Shown in pieces: positions 9,872 to 18,551 of a stretch of 64,000 nt of DNA; the first letter of the stretch is position 1, and each line of letters starts with the position of its first letter. This DNA is from Holophagales bacterium (lineage in GTDB: Bacteria > Acidobacteriota > Thermoanaerobaculia > UBA5066). The translations under genes were made by a program, and so were the position numbers. The stretch spans positions 1-64,000 of the forward strand of contig JADKBZ010000023.1 of the NCBI GenBank assembly GCA_016714815.1, in the 5' to 3' direction. The notes below the pieces were generated by a model. That model worked only from the letters and a program-made list of their open reading frames with translations, had not been told where the DNA came from and did not search any database.

Positions 9872-9937
9872 GGGGTCAGGTCTACCTTCTACACTCTGCG
9901 GCGCGTGCCGCAGAGTGTAGAAGGTAGACCTGACCCC
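9872..9937. repeat. REPIN hairpin, A/CT subtype
   Basis: Arms 9872-9902 and 9907-9937 are perfect 31-bp inverted repeats around GCGT. The arm begins GGGGTCAGGTCTACCTTCTA. It encodes the last residues and stop codon of the sigma-54 activator gene. Confidence 0.97.
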
Positions 9938-10838
9938 GGGCGTAGAGGGTTTTGCGGGCGACTCCGAGCCGGCGGGCCGCTTCGGCGACGTTTCCGCCGG
10001 TTTCGGCGAGGACGAGGGCGACGTAGGCGTCGGTGAGGCGGCGGAGGGACCAGCTGGAGCGGGAAGCGGCCGCGAGGAGGGCCTCGGGGTCGGAGGCCGA
10101 GAGGAGGCCGAGGTGGGGCTCGTCGACGGCGTCGGCTCCCCGGGCTCCCGCTTCCAGCACGGCGCGCCTCACGACGTTCTCGAGCTCGCGGAAGCCGCCC
10201 CGGAAGGGGTGGGCCCGGAGCGCCTTCTCGGCCGCCGGGGTGAAGGAGAGCGGGCTGCCTCCTTCGCGCAGGAGCGCCCTCGCGGCGGGAATCAGGTCGC
10301 CCCGGCGCTCGGCGAGGGTGGGGAGCTTCACCGTGAGGACGGCGAGGCGGTAGTAGAGGTCTTCCCGGAACTCCCCCGCCCGGACGCGGCGCGGGAGGTC
10401 GGGCGCGGCGGAGGCGACGAAGCGGGCGGCGACGACGTTCTCGCGGGTCCCGCCGACCCGCCGGAAACGGCGTTCCTCGAGAACGCGCAGGAGCTTGCCC
10501 TGCGCCCGGGGAGTGAGGACGTCGATGTGGTCGAGGTAGAGGGTGCCGCCGGCGGCGCCTTCGAGGAGGCCGGGCTTGCCCGCGACGGCGCCGGTGAAGG
10601 CGCCGCGTTCGTGCCCGAAGAGCTCGCTGTCGAAGAGGTCGTCGGAGAGGGAGGGGAGGTCGATGCGGACGAACGGCTCGGCGGCCCGCCCGGAGCGGGC
10701 GTGCAGGATGCGGGCGAGCCGGTCCTTTCCGCTGCCGGGGGCGCCGATGAGGAGGACGGTGGCGTCGGAGTCGAGGCTCCGCTCGAGCCGTTCGAGCTCG
10801 GCGGCGAGGCCGCGGTGGCGCGTGGCGAAGAGCGTCAC
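9882..10838 (-). CDS. Sigma-54-interacting transcriptional activator without a sensor domain
   Basis: This 318-residue protein starts directly with the AAA+ domain: Walker A GAPGSGKDRLAR (about residues 33-44), the sigma-54 contact loop GAFTGA (about 79-84), GGTLYLDHIDVL (Walker B-like) and an R-finger region FREDLYYRLAVL. A Fis-type helix-turn-helix follows (NVAEAARRLGVARKTLYAR). There is no receiver, GAF or PAS module, so activity may be set by abundance or a partner. The GTG start at 10838 was the only sensible one. The REPIN cuts in right after the recognition helix and supplies the tail GQVYLLHSAARAAECRR. Confidence 0.88.
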   Translation of the reverse strand: MTLFATRHRGLAAELERLERSLDSDATVLLIGAPGSGKDRLARILHARSGRAAEPFVRIDLPSLSDDLFDSELFGHERGAFTGAVAGKPGLLEGAAGGTLYLDHIDVLTPRAQGKLLRVLEERRFRRVGGTRENVVAARFVASAAPDLPRRVRAGEFREDLYYRLAVLTVKLPTLAERRGDLIPAARALLREGGSPLSFTPAAEKALRAHPFRGGFRELENVVRRAVLEAGARGADAVDEPHLGLLSASDPEALLAAASRSSWSLRRLTDAYVALVLAETGGNVAEAARRLGVARKTLYARGQVYLLHSAARAAECRR

Positions 10839-10871
10839 GCCGCTCGGCCCCCCTCCACTAAGGCCACCGTG

Positions 10872-10898
10872 GCATCTATGGCCTCTATGGCCTCTACG
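10872..10898. repeat. Short 9-bp tandem repeat
   Basis: About three copies of CTCTATGGC with small changes lie between the rsfS stop and the sigma-54 activator start. No function is apparent. Confidence 0.6.
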
Positions 10899-11811
10899 GC
10901 GTCTTCGTGAAGGCCTGCGTTTCCTCGGGGGCGTCGCCCCAGAGGCGCTCGAGCCCGTAGAACCGCCGGGCCTCCTCGTGGAAGAGGTGGAAGACGACGT
11001 CGCCGTAGTCGAGGAGGATCCACGCGCCCTTGCTGTAGCCCTCGTGCGAGTAGGTGCGCCGCCCCTCGGCCTTCATCGCCAGCTCCACCGCGTCGGACAT
11101 CGCCTGGCACTGCCGCTCGTTGGTGGCGGAGGCGAGGACGAAGTACTCGGCGAAGGCGTTGAGCGATTTCAGGTTGAGGACGACGAGCTTCTCGGCTTTC
11201 TTGTCGAGGAGGGCCTGGACGGAAAGCTGGATCTGGCGCGCCACGCGGAGGTCGGCCTCGGCGTTGCGGTCGAGGCGGGCCTGCTCGGCGGCGGCGGTGG
11301 CGGCGGGAGCGCGCTTGCCGCGGGCCTTCGTGAGCGTGCTGGCGATGATCTCGTCGGCGGCGCCGGCGGGCGGGGCGGGCGGCGGGCCGACCGGGGCGCG
11401 CTTGCCCATGCCGAGGCTGCGCGGAACGGCGGGGCGCCTGCCGGGGGCGGGCTTCTTCGCCGCGGGAGCGGGGCGCCGGGGCTCGGCGGGCTTGCGGGCG
11501 GCAGGCCTGGCGGCGCTCGCCGGCTTCACGGCAGCCGACCTGGCGACAGCGGGCCTGGCAGCCGCGGGCTTTGCAGCCAGGGGCTTTGCGGCCGGGCGCT
11601 TTGCGGCAGCGGCGGCCTTCGCCGGCCCGGCTGCGGGCCGGGCCGCGGCCGAGGATGCCGGTGCGGGCTTTCCTCCGGCCCTGGGCTTCGGCGCGGGCTT
11701 GGCCCCCGTCAGGGGGCGACGTACAGGCGATGACGCCTTGCGTACCGCTCCACCGGGGGAGGAAGACTTTCGCTCAGGCTTTGGACGCTCGGGAGTGCGC
11801 TTCTTATCCAC
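10894..11811 (-). CDS. rsfS: Ribosome silencing factor with Ala/Lys/Pro-rich N-terminus
   Basis: RsfS binds ribosomal protein L14 and blocks subunit joining in starvation. The C-terminal 110 residues hold the whole domain: VQALLDKKAEKLVVLNLKSL, FVLASATNERQCQAMSD, HEGYSKGAWILLDYGDVVFH and a FYGLERLWGD end. Upstream lies about 190 residues of Ala/Pro/Lys/Arg repeats, like a histone-H1 tail. The start is uncertain. GTG at 11811 overlaps nadD by 103 nt. GTG at 11529 or ATG at 11409 (MGKRAPVG) would avoid this. The open frame through the whole 300-nt gap favours translation of at least part of the tail. Confidence 0.85.
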   Translation of the reverse strand: MDKKRTPERPKPERKSSSPGGAVRKASSPVRRPLTGAKPAPKPRAGGKPAPASSAAARPAAGPAKAAAAAKRPAAKPLAAKPAAARPAVARSAAVKPASAARPAARKPAEPRRPAPAAKKPAPGRRPAVPRSLGMGKRAPVGPPPAPPAGAADEIIASTLTKARGKRAPAATAAAEQARLDRNAEADLRVARQIQLSVQALLDKKAEKLVVLNLKSLNAFAEYFVLASATNERQCQAMSDAVELAMKAEGRRTYSHEGYSKGAWILLDYGDVVFHLFHEEARRFYGLERLWGDAPEETQAFTKTP

Positions 11812-12371
11812 GTGGAGGAGATTGTAACCGGGGCGTTCCCGGCCCAGAAGATGGTCTGGTTCTCGGCCACTTCGTCGTGGGGGCGCGCGCCGAGCGGAGC
11901 GAGGCGGGCGGAGAGCTCGGGCGGGAGCTTTTCGCGCAGGGCGGAGTAGTCCACGCCCTCGCGGTAGACGACGACGACGCGGTGGCCGGCGACGACCTCG
12001 CGCCACTCGCGCCAGGTGCCGAGGCCGGCGGCGGAGTCGGAGCCGACGACGAGGAAGACCTCGCTCTCGGGGTGGTTTGCGCGGACGTGGCGAAGGGTCT
12101 CGACGGTGTAGGTGGTGCCGCCGCGCGAGGCTTCGAAGTCGGAAAGGAGGAGGTGCGGGTACGCCTCGAGGGCGAGGGCGCACATGGCGAAGCGGTGGAA
12201 GGCCGAGGCGGAGGGCCCCTGCGGCTTGTGCGGCGGCGCGAAGGCGGGGACGTAGAGGATGTCGTCGAGGCCGGTGGCGACGCGCGCTTCCTCCACCGGG
12301 AGGAGGTGGCCGAGGTGGATCGGGTCGAAAGAACCACCGTAGACGCCGAGAAGGTGCGTGCGATTCCGCAT
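11709..12371 (-). CDS. nadD: Nicotinate-nucleotide adenylyltransferase
   Basis: NadD adenylates nicotinate mononucleotide in NAD synthesis. The 220-residue protein begins GVYGGSFDPIHLGHLLPVEE, holding the HxGH nucleotidyl-transfer motif. It has VYVPAFAPPHK-like YVPAFAPPHKPQ, FLVVGSDSAAGLGTW, and the closing ISSTWIRSAL, matching the ISST/SxxRxxL signature. Length is normal. It sits between obgE and rsfS, the usual order in many bacteria, and is probably co-transcribed from the rplU promoter. Confidence 0.95.
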   Translation of the reverse strand: MRNRTHLLGVYGGSFDPIHLGHLLPVEEARVATGLDDILYVPAFAPPHKPQGPSASAFHRFAMCALALEAYPHLLLSDFEASRGGTTYTVETLRHVRANHPESEVFLVVGSDSAAGLGTWREWREVVAGHRVVVVYREGVDYSALREKLPPELSARLAPLGARPHDEVAENQTIFWAGNAPVTISSTWIRSALPSVQSLSESLPPPVERYARRHRLYVAP

Positions 12372-12380
12372 GGGGCTTCC

Positions 12381-13439
12381 TTATTCGGCGGGCGGGACGA
12401 TGGACTCGACGGGCAGGACCGGGACCGGCTTGGTGTGCATCGCCTCGAGCCGGCTGCCGAGCCACGTGACGAGGGCGTCGAGGCCCTTGTGCGCGGCGCC
12501 CGAGATCGGGAAGAAGCGGAGGCCGCGCCGCTTTGCGGCGGCCTTCAGGGCGGCGACCTGCTCGTCGGTGGCGATCTCGATCTTGTTGGCGCAGAGGACG
12601 CGCTCGCGCGCGGCCAGCTCGGGGGCGAAGGCCAGCAGCTCGCCCTCGATGACGGAGACGGCCTTCTCGGCGGCGTCGGGGTCCTCGGGGTCGAGGGCGG
12701 CGGCGTCGACGAGGTGGCAGAGGAGGCGCGAGCGCTCGACGTGCTTGAGGAAGCGGATGCCGAGGCCGTGCCCTTCGCTCGCCCCCTCGATGAGGCCCGG
12801 GACGTCGGCCGCGACGAAGGTCTTGAAGCGCTCCCACGAGACGACGCCGAGGTTCGGGACGAGGGTCGTGAAGGGGTAGTCGGCGATCTTCGGGCGCGCG
12901 GCGGAGATGGCGGAGATGAGGGTCGACTTGCCGGCGTTCGGGAAGCCGACGAGGGCCACGTCGGCCAGGAGCTTCAGCTCGAGGGCGAGGGCGCGGCGTT
13001 CGCCTTCGCCACCCGGGTCGGCCCGGCGCGGCGTGCGGTGCGAGGGGGTGGCGAAGTGCTGGTTGCCACGGCCGCCCCGGCCGCCGTTGACGACGACGAC
13101 GGCCTGGCCGTGCTCGGCGAGGTCGGCGAGGAGCTCGCCGGAGTCGGCGTCCTTGATGACGGTGCCGACGGGAACGGTGATGTCGATGTCGGCGCCCTTC
13201 TTCCCCTTGCAGTTCGAGCCCATGCCGTGCTGGCCACGGCCGGCGATGAACCGCTTCTTGAACCGGAAGGGATAGAGGGTGTTGAAGTTCTCGTCGGCGG
13301 AGATGCGGATGCTGCCGCCGTCTCCCCCGTCGCCGCCGTTGGGGCCGCCGTGAGGCTCACCCTTCTCGCGGCGGAACGCGACACAGCCGTTGCCGCCATC
13401 GCCGGCCACGACCTGGATCGACGCTTCGTCGAGAAACAT
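12381..13439 (-). CDS. obgE: Obg GTPase
   Basis: The 352-residue protein has the glycine-rich Obg fold (about 1-158, NGGDGGDGGSIRI, VVNGGRGGRGNQHF) and a G domain with G1 GFPNAGKST, G2 TTLVPNLG, G3 DVPGLIEGA, G4 NKIE and G5 ISGAA. It works in 50S subunit assembly and stress responses. The variable C-terminal domain is very short here (VPVLPVESIVPPAE). Gene order rplU-rpmA-obgE is conserved widely. It ends 10 nt before the nadD start. Confidence 0.97.
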   Translation of the reverse strand: MFLDEASIQVVAGDGGNGCVAFRREKGEPHGGPNGGDGGDGGSIRISADENFNTLYPFRFKKRFIAGRGQHGMGSNCKGKKGADIDITVPVGTVIKDADSGELLADLAEHGQAVVVVNGGRGGRGNQHFATPSHRTPRRADPGGEGERRALALELKLLADVALVGFPNAGKSTLISAISAARPKIADYPFTTLVPNLGVVSWERFKTFVAADVPGLIEGASEGHGLGIRFLKHVERSRLLCHLVDAAALDPEDPDAAEKAVSVIEGELLAFAPELAARERVLCANKIEIATDEQVAALKAAAKRRGLRFFPISGAAHKGLDALVTWLGSRLEAMHTKPVPVLPVESIVPPAE

Positions 13440-13467
13440 TCAGAAGCCCGTGCCGGAGGTTTCGGAT

Positions 13468-13490
13468 CGGGGCGCCCGGAGGGCGCCCCG
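13468..13490. other. GC hairpin between rpmA and obgE
   Basis: CGGGGCGCCC, loop GGA, GGGCGCCCCG: a perfect 10-bp stem in the 58-nt rpmA-obgE gap. No U-run follows on the minus strand, so it may be an attenuating or RNA-processing hairpin rather than a full terminator. Confidence 0.55.
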
Positions 13491-13497
13491 CCCGGAA

Positions 13498-13785
13498 TCA
13501 GTTGGCAGCCGGGGCCTCGGTGCCGGGGCACGCGCCAGGCGTCACGCTGACGTAGCGGCCGAGGCGACCCTTGTCTTTGAAGTCGACGATGCCGTCGACC
13601 TTCGCGAAGAGCGAGTCGTCCTTGGCGCGGCCGACGTTGTCGCCCGGCTTGAGCGGCGTGCCGCGCTGCCGGACGAGAATCGAGCCACCCGTGACCCACT
13701 GGCCCGCGAAACGCTTCACGCCGAGGCGCTGGGCGTTCGAGTCGCGGCCGTTGCGGGAGGAACCCTGACCTTTTTTATGAGCCAT
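13498..13785 (-). CDS. rpmA: 50S ribosomal protein L27
   Basis: The 95-residue protein starts MAHKKGQGSSRNGRDSNAQR and continues with GVKRFAGQWVTGGSILVRQRG, both diagnostic for L27, whose N-terminus reaches into the peptidyl transferase centre. There is no Firmicutes-type N-terminal cleavage extension. The C-terminal GACPGTEAPAAN tail is slightly longer than usual. It lies 21 nt after rplU. Confidence 0.98.
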   Translation of the reverse strand: MAHKKGQGSSRNGRDSNAQRLGVKRFAGQWVTGGSILVRQRGTPLKPGDNVGRAKDDSLFAKVDGIVDFKDKGRLGRYVSVTPGACPGTEAPAAN

Positions 13786-13806
13786 AGCAGCTTCCTCGGA
13801 AGAGTC

Positions 13807-14127
13807 TCAGACCGAGATCGAGTCGATCCGGACTTCGATGAGGTTCTGGCGGTGGCCGTGGCTCCGCTGGTACCCCTTGCGCTTCTTCTTCTTGTAGACG
13901 ATGAGCTTGGGGCCCCTCATCTCGCGCACGACGACGCCGTGAACGGCGGCCCCGGCAACGAGCGGAGAGCCGAGACGAAGGGTTTCCCCGTCGCCAACGG
14001 CCAGGACCTCGGGCAGCTCGAGCGCATCGCCTTTGGTGAAGGTCTTTTTAGGGAAACGCTCGATCTGGATGACGTCGCCCTTGGCGACCCTGACCTGCTT
14101 CCCACCGGTGCGGATAACGGCGTACAT
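13807..14127 (-). CDS. rplU: 50S ribosomal protein L21
   Basis: The 106-residue protein reads MYAVIRTGGKQVRVAKGD at the start and YKKKKRKGYQRSHGHRQN in the conserved loop, which is typical L21. GGGGAGGA lies 5 nt before the ATG. It is the first gene of the rplU-rpmA-obgE block and has a consensus promoter upstream. Confidence 0.98.
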   Translation of the reverse strand: MYAVIRTGGKQVRVAKGDVIQIERFPKKTFTKGDALELPEVLAVGDGETLRLGSPLVAGAAVHGVVVREMRGPKLIVYKKKKRKGYQRSHGHRQNLIEVRIDSISV

Positions 14128-14163
14128 CGATTCCTCCCCGACCTCGGGTCAAAAGGGCCGATG

Positions 14164-14192
14164 AACATACCGCCGCCCGCCCGGAATGTCAA
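14164..14192 (-). promoter_or_regulatory. Consensus sigma-70 promoter of rplU operon
   Basis: On the minus strand TTGACA (14187-14192), a 17-nt spacer and TATGTT (14164-14169) precede rplU, leaving about a 30-nt leader with a good ribosome-binding site. This is the best -35/-10 pair in the window. Confidence 0.85.
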
Positions 14193-14211
14193 AGCCACGG
14201 GTTTGGCACCC

Positions 14212-14275
14212 GGGGTCAGGTCTACCTTCTACACTCTGCGCCGCGGCGCAGAGTGTAGAAGGTAGACCTGACCCC
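14212..14275. repeat. REPIN, perfect 64-bp palindrome
   Basis: Each 32-nt half mirrors the other exactly with no spacer (centre CGCCG/CGGCG). The arm begins GGGGTCAGGTCTACCTTCTA. It separates the rplU promoter from the divergent Omp85-family gene. Confidence 0.97.
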
Positions 14276-14290
14276 TGGGCGTCCCTGGCC

Positions 14291-14296
14291 TATTCT
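14291..14296 (+). promoter_or_regulatory. -10 box of Omp85-family gene (leaderless type)
   Basis: TATTCT lies 9 nt before the GTG start at 14306. A -35 would fall in the right arm of the REPIN. Confidence 0.45.
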
Positions 14297-14305
14297 CGGG
14301 ACTTC

Positions 14306-15853
14306 GTGCGGGCTCGCTTTCGCTTTGCCGCCGCTCTGCTGGCTTCGTTCTGGGTCGCAGAGGCGCCGGCGGGCGAGCCTGCGGCACGGATCACCGAAAT
14401 CGTGGTGGTTCGCGAGGACGTGTTCTCGGAGGCGGAGGCCGCGTACGCGTTCGTTCCCTACGGGCTGGCGAACGGCCTCCACACGGTGACGCGGGAGGCG
14501 TTCGTGCGGCGCGAGCTGCTGCTGGCGCCCGGGGACGAGCTGAGCCCCGCCACCCTGGCGGAGGCGGAGCGGAGGCTCCGCGCGACCCGGCTGTTCCGGA
14601 CGGTGAGCGTGACGGCCGAGGGGACGAGGGTGGTGGTGCGGACGGGCGACAACTGGACGCTCAAGCCCCGGCTGGCGCTGTCGAACAAGGGCGGGGTCAT
14701 GACGTACCAGTTCGGGCTCGAGGAGGAGAACCTGTTCGGTTCGGGGCGGACCCTCTCGTTTCGCTACGACAGGGGGACCGACCGGCTGTCCCGATCGCTG
14801 ACGTGGATCGAGCCGCAGCTCCTCCGCTCGCGATGGACGCTGACGGCTTCCGCCGCGGACCTCTCCGACGGGCAGTCGGTGGACCTGCGCCTCGTGCGGC
14901 CGTTCGACGCTCTTCTCACGCCGCGCTCCGCGCTCCTCTCCTTCCGGCAGGCCGCGTACGACACGAAGGTCTACGCCGGAGGAGAGGAGGTCTCGACGTG
15001 GGAGAAGCGCGAGCGCCGCTTCGATGCCGAGGGAGGGCTCCTGCTGCGGGCCGCGGGGGATCGGGCCGATCGTCTCGTCGCCTTCGTCTCGTGGGAGGAC
15101 GTGGAGCTGCGCGAACGGACGGGGCCGCCGCCCGTGCCGGAGGCGAGGACGTTCCTCTGGGCGGGGGCCGGGCTCCAGCGGGAGGAGCGGGGCTGGATCG
15201 TGCGGCGGGACCACGATCAGCTCGGCAAGGACGAGGACTTCAACCTCGCGCCGGTGGGACGGGTGGACCTCGCCCTGTCGCCCTCGATCCTGGGCGCGAC
15301 GGCGGCCGGGCGCGTCCGGGCCTCGGGGTCCGTCGGCACCGCGGCGGGATCGGGCTTCGCTCTCGTTTCGGCTTCCGGCGAAACGCGTTTCGAAGGAGGG
15401 CTGAGAAACAGCCTCGTCTCCGCGGCGGTTCGGGGCTGGTGGCCGGCCGGCCGGCTTCTCGTGGCGACCCGCGTGGGCGTGCGGTCGTCGTGGAGGGCCG
15501 ACCCGGAGTACCAGATTCGGCTCGACGGGCTGAACGGGGTGCGGGGCTACCGGCTCTACGCGGTGTCGGGGACGGGGAACGCCACGGCGAACGTGGAGGT
15601 CCGCACGACCCTCCTTCCCGACGTCTTCCGGATCGTGGTCGTCGGCGCCGCCGCTTTCGCGGACGCGGGCGTCTCGTGGGGCGACCCGGACGGCGCCTGG
15701 CGACTCGCCGACGTCGGCGTGGGCCTGCGCTTCGGCCTGCCGCGCGCGGGGAAGAACGTCCTGCTGCGGATGGACGTCGCGAGGGCGCTCCACCCCGATC
15801 CGCTCGGGCGGACCGGGTGGCTCTTTTCCTTCTCGAGCGGCCAGGCCTTCTAG
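14306..15853 (+). CDS. Omp85/BamA-TamA-family outer-membrane protein
   Basis: This 515-residue protein has a signal peptide (VRARFRFAAALLASFWVAEA, GTG start at 14306). One POTRA-like domain follows, with residues about 25-115 holding FVRRELLLAPGDELSPATL and RRLRATRLFRTVSVTAEGT. The rest is a beta-barrel of the surface-antigen type with alternating polar/aromatic strands and GLNGVRGYRLYAV, the conserved RGY-type loop motif. Length and a single POTRA differ from BamA (five) and TamA (three), so it is a short paralogue. A role in outer-membrane protein insertion or secretion is likely but unproven. A longer frame from 14186 only reads through the REPIN and is not used. Confidence 0.82.
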   Translation: MRARFRFAAALLASFWVAEAPAGEPAARITEIVVVREDVFSEAEAAYAFVPYGLANGLHTVTREAFVRRELLLAPGDELSPATLAEAERRLRATRLFRTVSVTAEGTRVVVRTGDNWTLKPRLALSNKGGVMTYQFGLEEENLFGSGRTLSFRYDRGTDRLSRSLTWIEPQLLRSRWTLTASAADLSDGQSVDLRLVRPFDALLTPRSALLSFRQAAYDTKVYAGGEEVSTWEKRERRFDAEGGLLLRAAGDRADRLVAFVSWEDVELRERTGPPPVPEARTFLWAGAGLQREERGWIVRRDHDQLGKDEDFNLAPVGRVDLALSPSILGATAAGRVRASGSVGTAAGSGFALVSASGETRFEGGLRNSLVSAAVRGWWPAGRLLVATRVGVRSSWRADPEYQIRLDGLNGVRGYRLYAVSGTGNATANVEVRTTLLPDVFRIVVVGAAAFADAGVSWGDPDGAWRLADVGVGLRFGLPRAGKNVLLRMDVARALHPDPLGRTGWLFSFSSGQAF

Positions 15854-15877
15854 CCGGGACCGGGCCGGAACCGGCTT

Positions 15878-16813
<936 letters not shown>

Positions 16814-16843
16814 CTCTATCCTCGCTTCGACGGCGGATCGATT

Positions 16844-16870
16844 CCCCGCAGAGTGTAGAAGAACGTGGAA
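16844..16870. repeat. Degenerate REP arm
   Basis: CCCCGCAGAGTGTAGAAG followed by GAACGTGG matches the inner part of a minus-oriented REP arm (GCAGAGTGTAGAA) and then decays. It lies just upstream of trxB. Confidence 0.6.
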
Positions 16871-16978
16871 GGCGGGACGACGAGGACGGTCCGGAGAGCG
16901 CTCCTCGCGCTCCTGATTCGCTCCCGGAGCTGGCCGGGCTCGAATGAGCTTTCGGCCGGGTTCGCCGTTTCCGTGTGG

Positions 16979-16984
16979 TAGATT
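16979..16984 (+). promoter_or_regulatory. -10 box of sixA (leaderless type)
   Basis: TAGATT lies 6 nt before the ATG at 16991. The intervening TTCTCC has no Shine-Dalgarno sequence. Confidence 0.5.
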
Positions 16985-16990
16985 TTCTCC

Positions 16991-17479
16991 ATGCTCCTCT
17001 ACATCCTGCGTCACGCGGAGGCGGAAGCCCTCTCCCCGAGCGGCCTCGACGCGGACCGCGCTCTCACCGAGGGCGGGACGAGGCGAATGAAGCTCGTGGC
17101 CCGCGCCATCGGCCGCATGGAACCCGACTTCGACGCGATCTTCGTGTCTCCCCTTCTCCGCGCCCGGCAGACGGCCGAGCCCGTCGCCGCGGCGTGCCGG
17201 TTCAAGGGCGAGCCGACGATCACCGAGGCGCTCGTCCCCGGCGCCAATCCGTCCGGAATCCTCGAGGAGCTGGATGCGGCCGGGTGCGTGTCCGCGCTCG
17301 TCGTCGGCCACGAGCCCCACCTCGGGAACCTCGTCGGCCGCCTCGTTTCGGGCCGGAAGGACGTGGACGTGCCGATGAAGAAGGCCGCCCTCGCCATCTT
17401 CGAGATCCACGCCGAGCTGGGCGCCGGCCGCGCCGAGCTCAAGGGTTACCTCCCCCCCCGGCTCCTCGAACGCCTCTAG
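16991..17479 (+). CDS. sixA: Phosphohistidine phosphatase, SixA family
   Basis: The 162-residue histidine phosphatase has the catalytic RHAEAE (residues 7-12), SPLLRARQTAEPVA and GHEPHL with the second His. SixA removes phosphate from histidine-containing phosphotransfer proteins. Length matches the family. Its partner is unknown here, as no histidine kinase is in the window. It is a single gene, with the RAYT locus downstream on the other strand. Confidence 0.9.
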   Translation: MLLYILRHAEAEALSPSGLDADRALTEGGTRRMKLVARAIGRMEPDFDAIFVSPLLRARQTAEPVAAACRFKGEPTITEALVPGANPSGILEELDAAGCVSALVVGHEPHLGNLVGRLVSGRKDVDVPMKKAALAIFEIHAELGAGRAELKGYLPPRLLERL

Positions 17480-17501
17480 CGCCCGGGAGCCCCCAGGGAT
17501 G

Positions 17502-17529
17502 GGGGTCTGGTCTACGCTCTACACTCTAC
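17502..17529 (+). repeat. REP arm downstream of RAYT (T/GC subtype)
   Basis: GGGGTCTGGTCTACGCTCTA followed by CACTCTAC is identical to the left arm of the REPIN at 7831. It lies 10 nt beyond the RAYT stop. Confidence 0.9.
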
Positions 17530-17539
17530 ACGGAACGCC

Positions 17540-18508
17540 CTACGCGGAACGCTCCGACAGGAGCTTCTCGAACGCGGCAATCTTCTTGCGCACTTCCTTG
17601 CTCGCGCCTTCGGCGCCGTCTCGCCGGGCCAGGATCGACGCCCGCGAGACCTCGACGCCGAGCGCCTCACCGATGGCCGGAAGCGTGGCGCGGGCGTGCC
17701 GGCGAAGCGCGGCGGCGAGGAGCGCCCGTTCCCGCGAGAGGAGGCGGGGACGGTCGCGGAGGGCGTCGAGGGAGAGCTCGAAGGCCTGCTCGAAGAGCCG
17801 GACGACCCCTTCGACGGACGGGGTGACGGGCTCCCGCTGGATCCTCGGCACCTCACGGTCCTTCTCGGGCGGCTTCGCATCTCCGCGCGCCGCTTCGGCA
17901 AACGACGCCGAGCCGAGGTAGATCTGGCCGAGGACCTGGCCCCACGGGTCGTAGGAGGCCGCTCCCTGGTCGAGGACGAACTCCCGGTACTTCGTGGCCG
18001 CGACGCTCCGGCGGGAGCCGAACTGCTCGAGGACGAAGGAGGTGTCGAGCCACTCCGGTGCGCTCTCCAGCCCGGCGGTCGCCCGGAAGCTGCTCCACGG
18101 CCAGTCTCCAGGGGACGCGACGAGCCCGGCGCGGACCGGGTTGCGGACGACGTAGCGGGCCACCTCGAGCAGATGCGCCTCGCGCTGGACGAGGATCGCC
18201 TTGAACCGGCCCTGGAAGACGTGCCCGTCGCGCCCGTGACGCCGGTTGAAGTGCCCGGCGTAGTCGCCGTTGAGCTGCCGCATCCCGCGGGAGAGGGTCG
18301 CCTCGGGCGTGCCGACGAAGAGGTGGTAGTGGTTTCCCATGAGGACCCACGCGTGCAGCTTCCAGCCGAAGAGCTCGACGGAGCGGCCGAGAAGGCGCAC
18401 GAACTCGCGGCGATCCTCGTCGTCGACGAAGACCTCTCTCCGCTCGTTCCCGCGGGAGGTCACGTGCCACAGGGCGCCGGCGTGGTCGAGGCGGAGGGGT
18501 CGGCTCAT
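17540..18508 (-). CDS. REP-associated tyrosine transposase (RAYT, TnpA_REP)
   Basis: The N-terminal 170 residues form an IS200-like Y1 transposase domain: LWHVTSRGNERREVFVDD, the HUH-type pair in MGNHYHLFVGTPE (about residues 57-69), HVFQGRFKAILV, and the catalytic-type Tyr in ARYVVRNPVRAGLV. WPWSSFRAT follows. The C-terminus (about 245-300) carries a helix-turn-helix resembling DnaA domain IV (RHARATLPAIGEALGV). RAYTs cut and move single-stranded REP hairpins and are domesticated, single-copy genes. This one is bracketed by two REP sequences of different subtypes, the classical arrangement. All key residues are present, so it may be active on the copies elsewhere in the window. Confidence 0.93.
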   Translation of the reverse strand: MSRPLRLDHAGALWHVTSRGNERREVFVDDEDRREFVRLLGRSVELFGWKLHAWVLMGNHYHLFVGTPEATLSRGMRQLNGDYAGHFNRRHGRDGHVFQGRFKAILVQREAHLLEVARYVVRNPVRAGLVASPGDWPWSSFRATAGLESAPEWLDTSFVLEQFGSRRSVAATKYREFVLDQGAASYDPWGQVLGQIYLGSASFAEAARGDAKPPEKDREVPRIQREPVTPSVEGVVRLFEQAFELSLDALRDRPRLLSRERALLAAALRRHARATLPAIGEALGVEVSRASILARRDGAEGASKEVRKKIAAFEKLLSERSA

Positions 18509-18543
18509 GGGGTCAGTATAGTGTAGAAGGTAGACCTGACCCC
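18509..18543. repeat. Collapsed REPIN upstream of RAYT
   Basis: On the minus strand an intact A/CT-subtype arm (GGGGTCAGGTCTACCTTCTA, CAC) is joined after an internal deletion to the last bases, TGACCCC, of the opposite arm. It ends at the RAYT ATG. Confidence 0.9.
18515..18520 (-). promoter_or_regulatory. -10 box of RAYT gene formed at the REPIN deletion joint
   Basis: TATACT lies 6 nt before the RAYT ATG (18508), exactly at the joint of the collapsed REPIN. The same box does not occur in intact copies. Confidence 0.55.
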
Positions 18544-18551
18544 AATGGAAA

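Noticed and set aside
9872..9937. REPIN hairpins as ordinary terminators
   Set aside because: The arms are too long and conserved in sequence, lack U-runs and occur inside coding ends and upstream of starts. A side role in ending transcripts is possible between convergent genes.
16814..17410. N-terminal extension of trxB to 17410
   Set aside because: The added residues are opposite sixA and resemble nothing; the ATG at 16813 has a ribosome-binding site and gives normal length.
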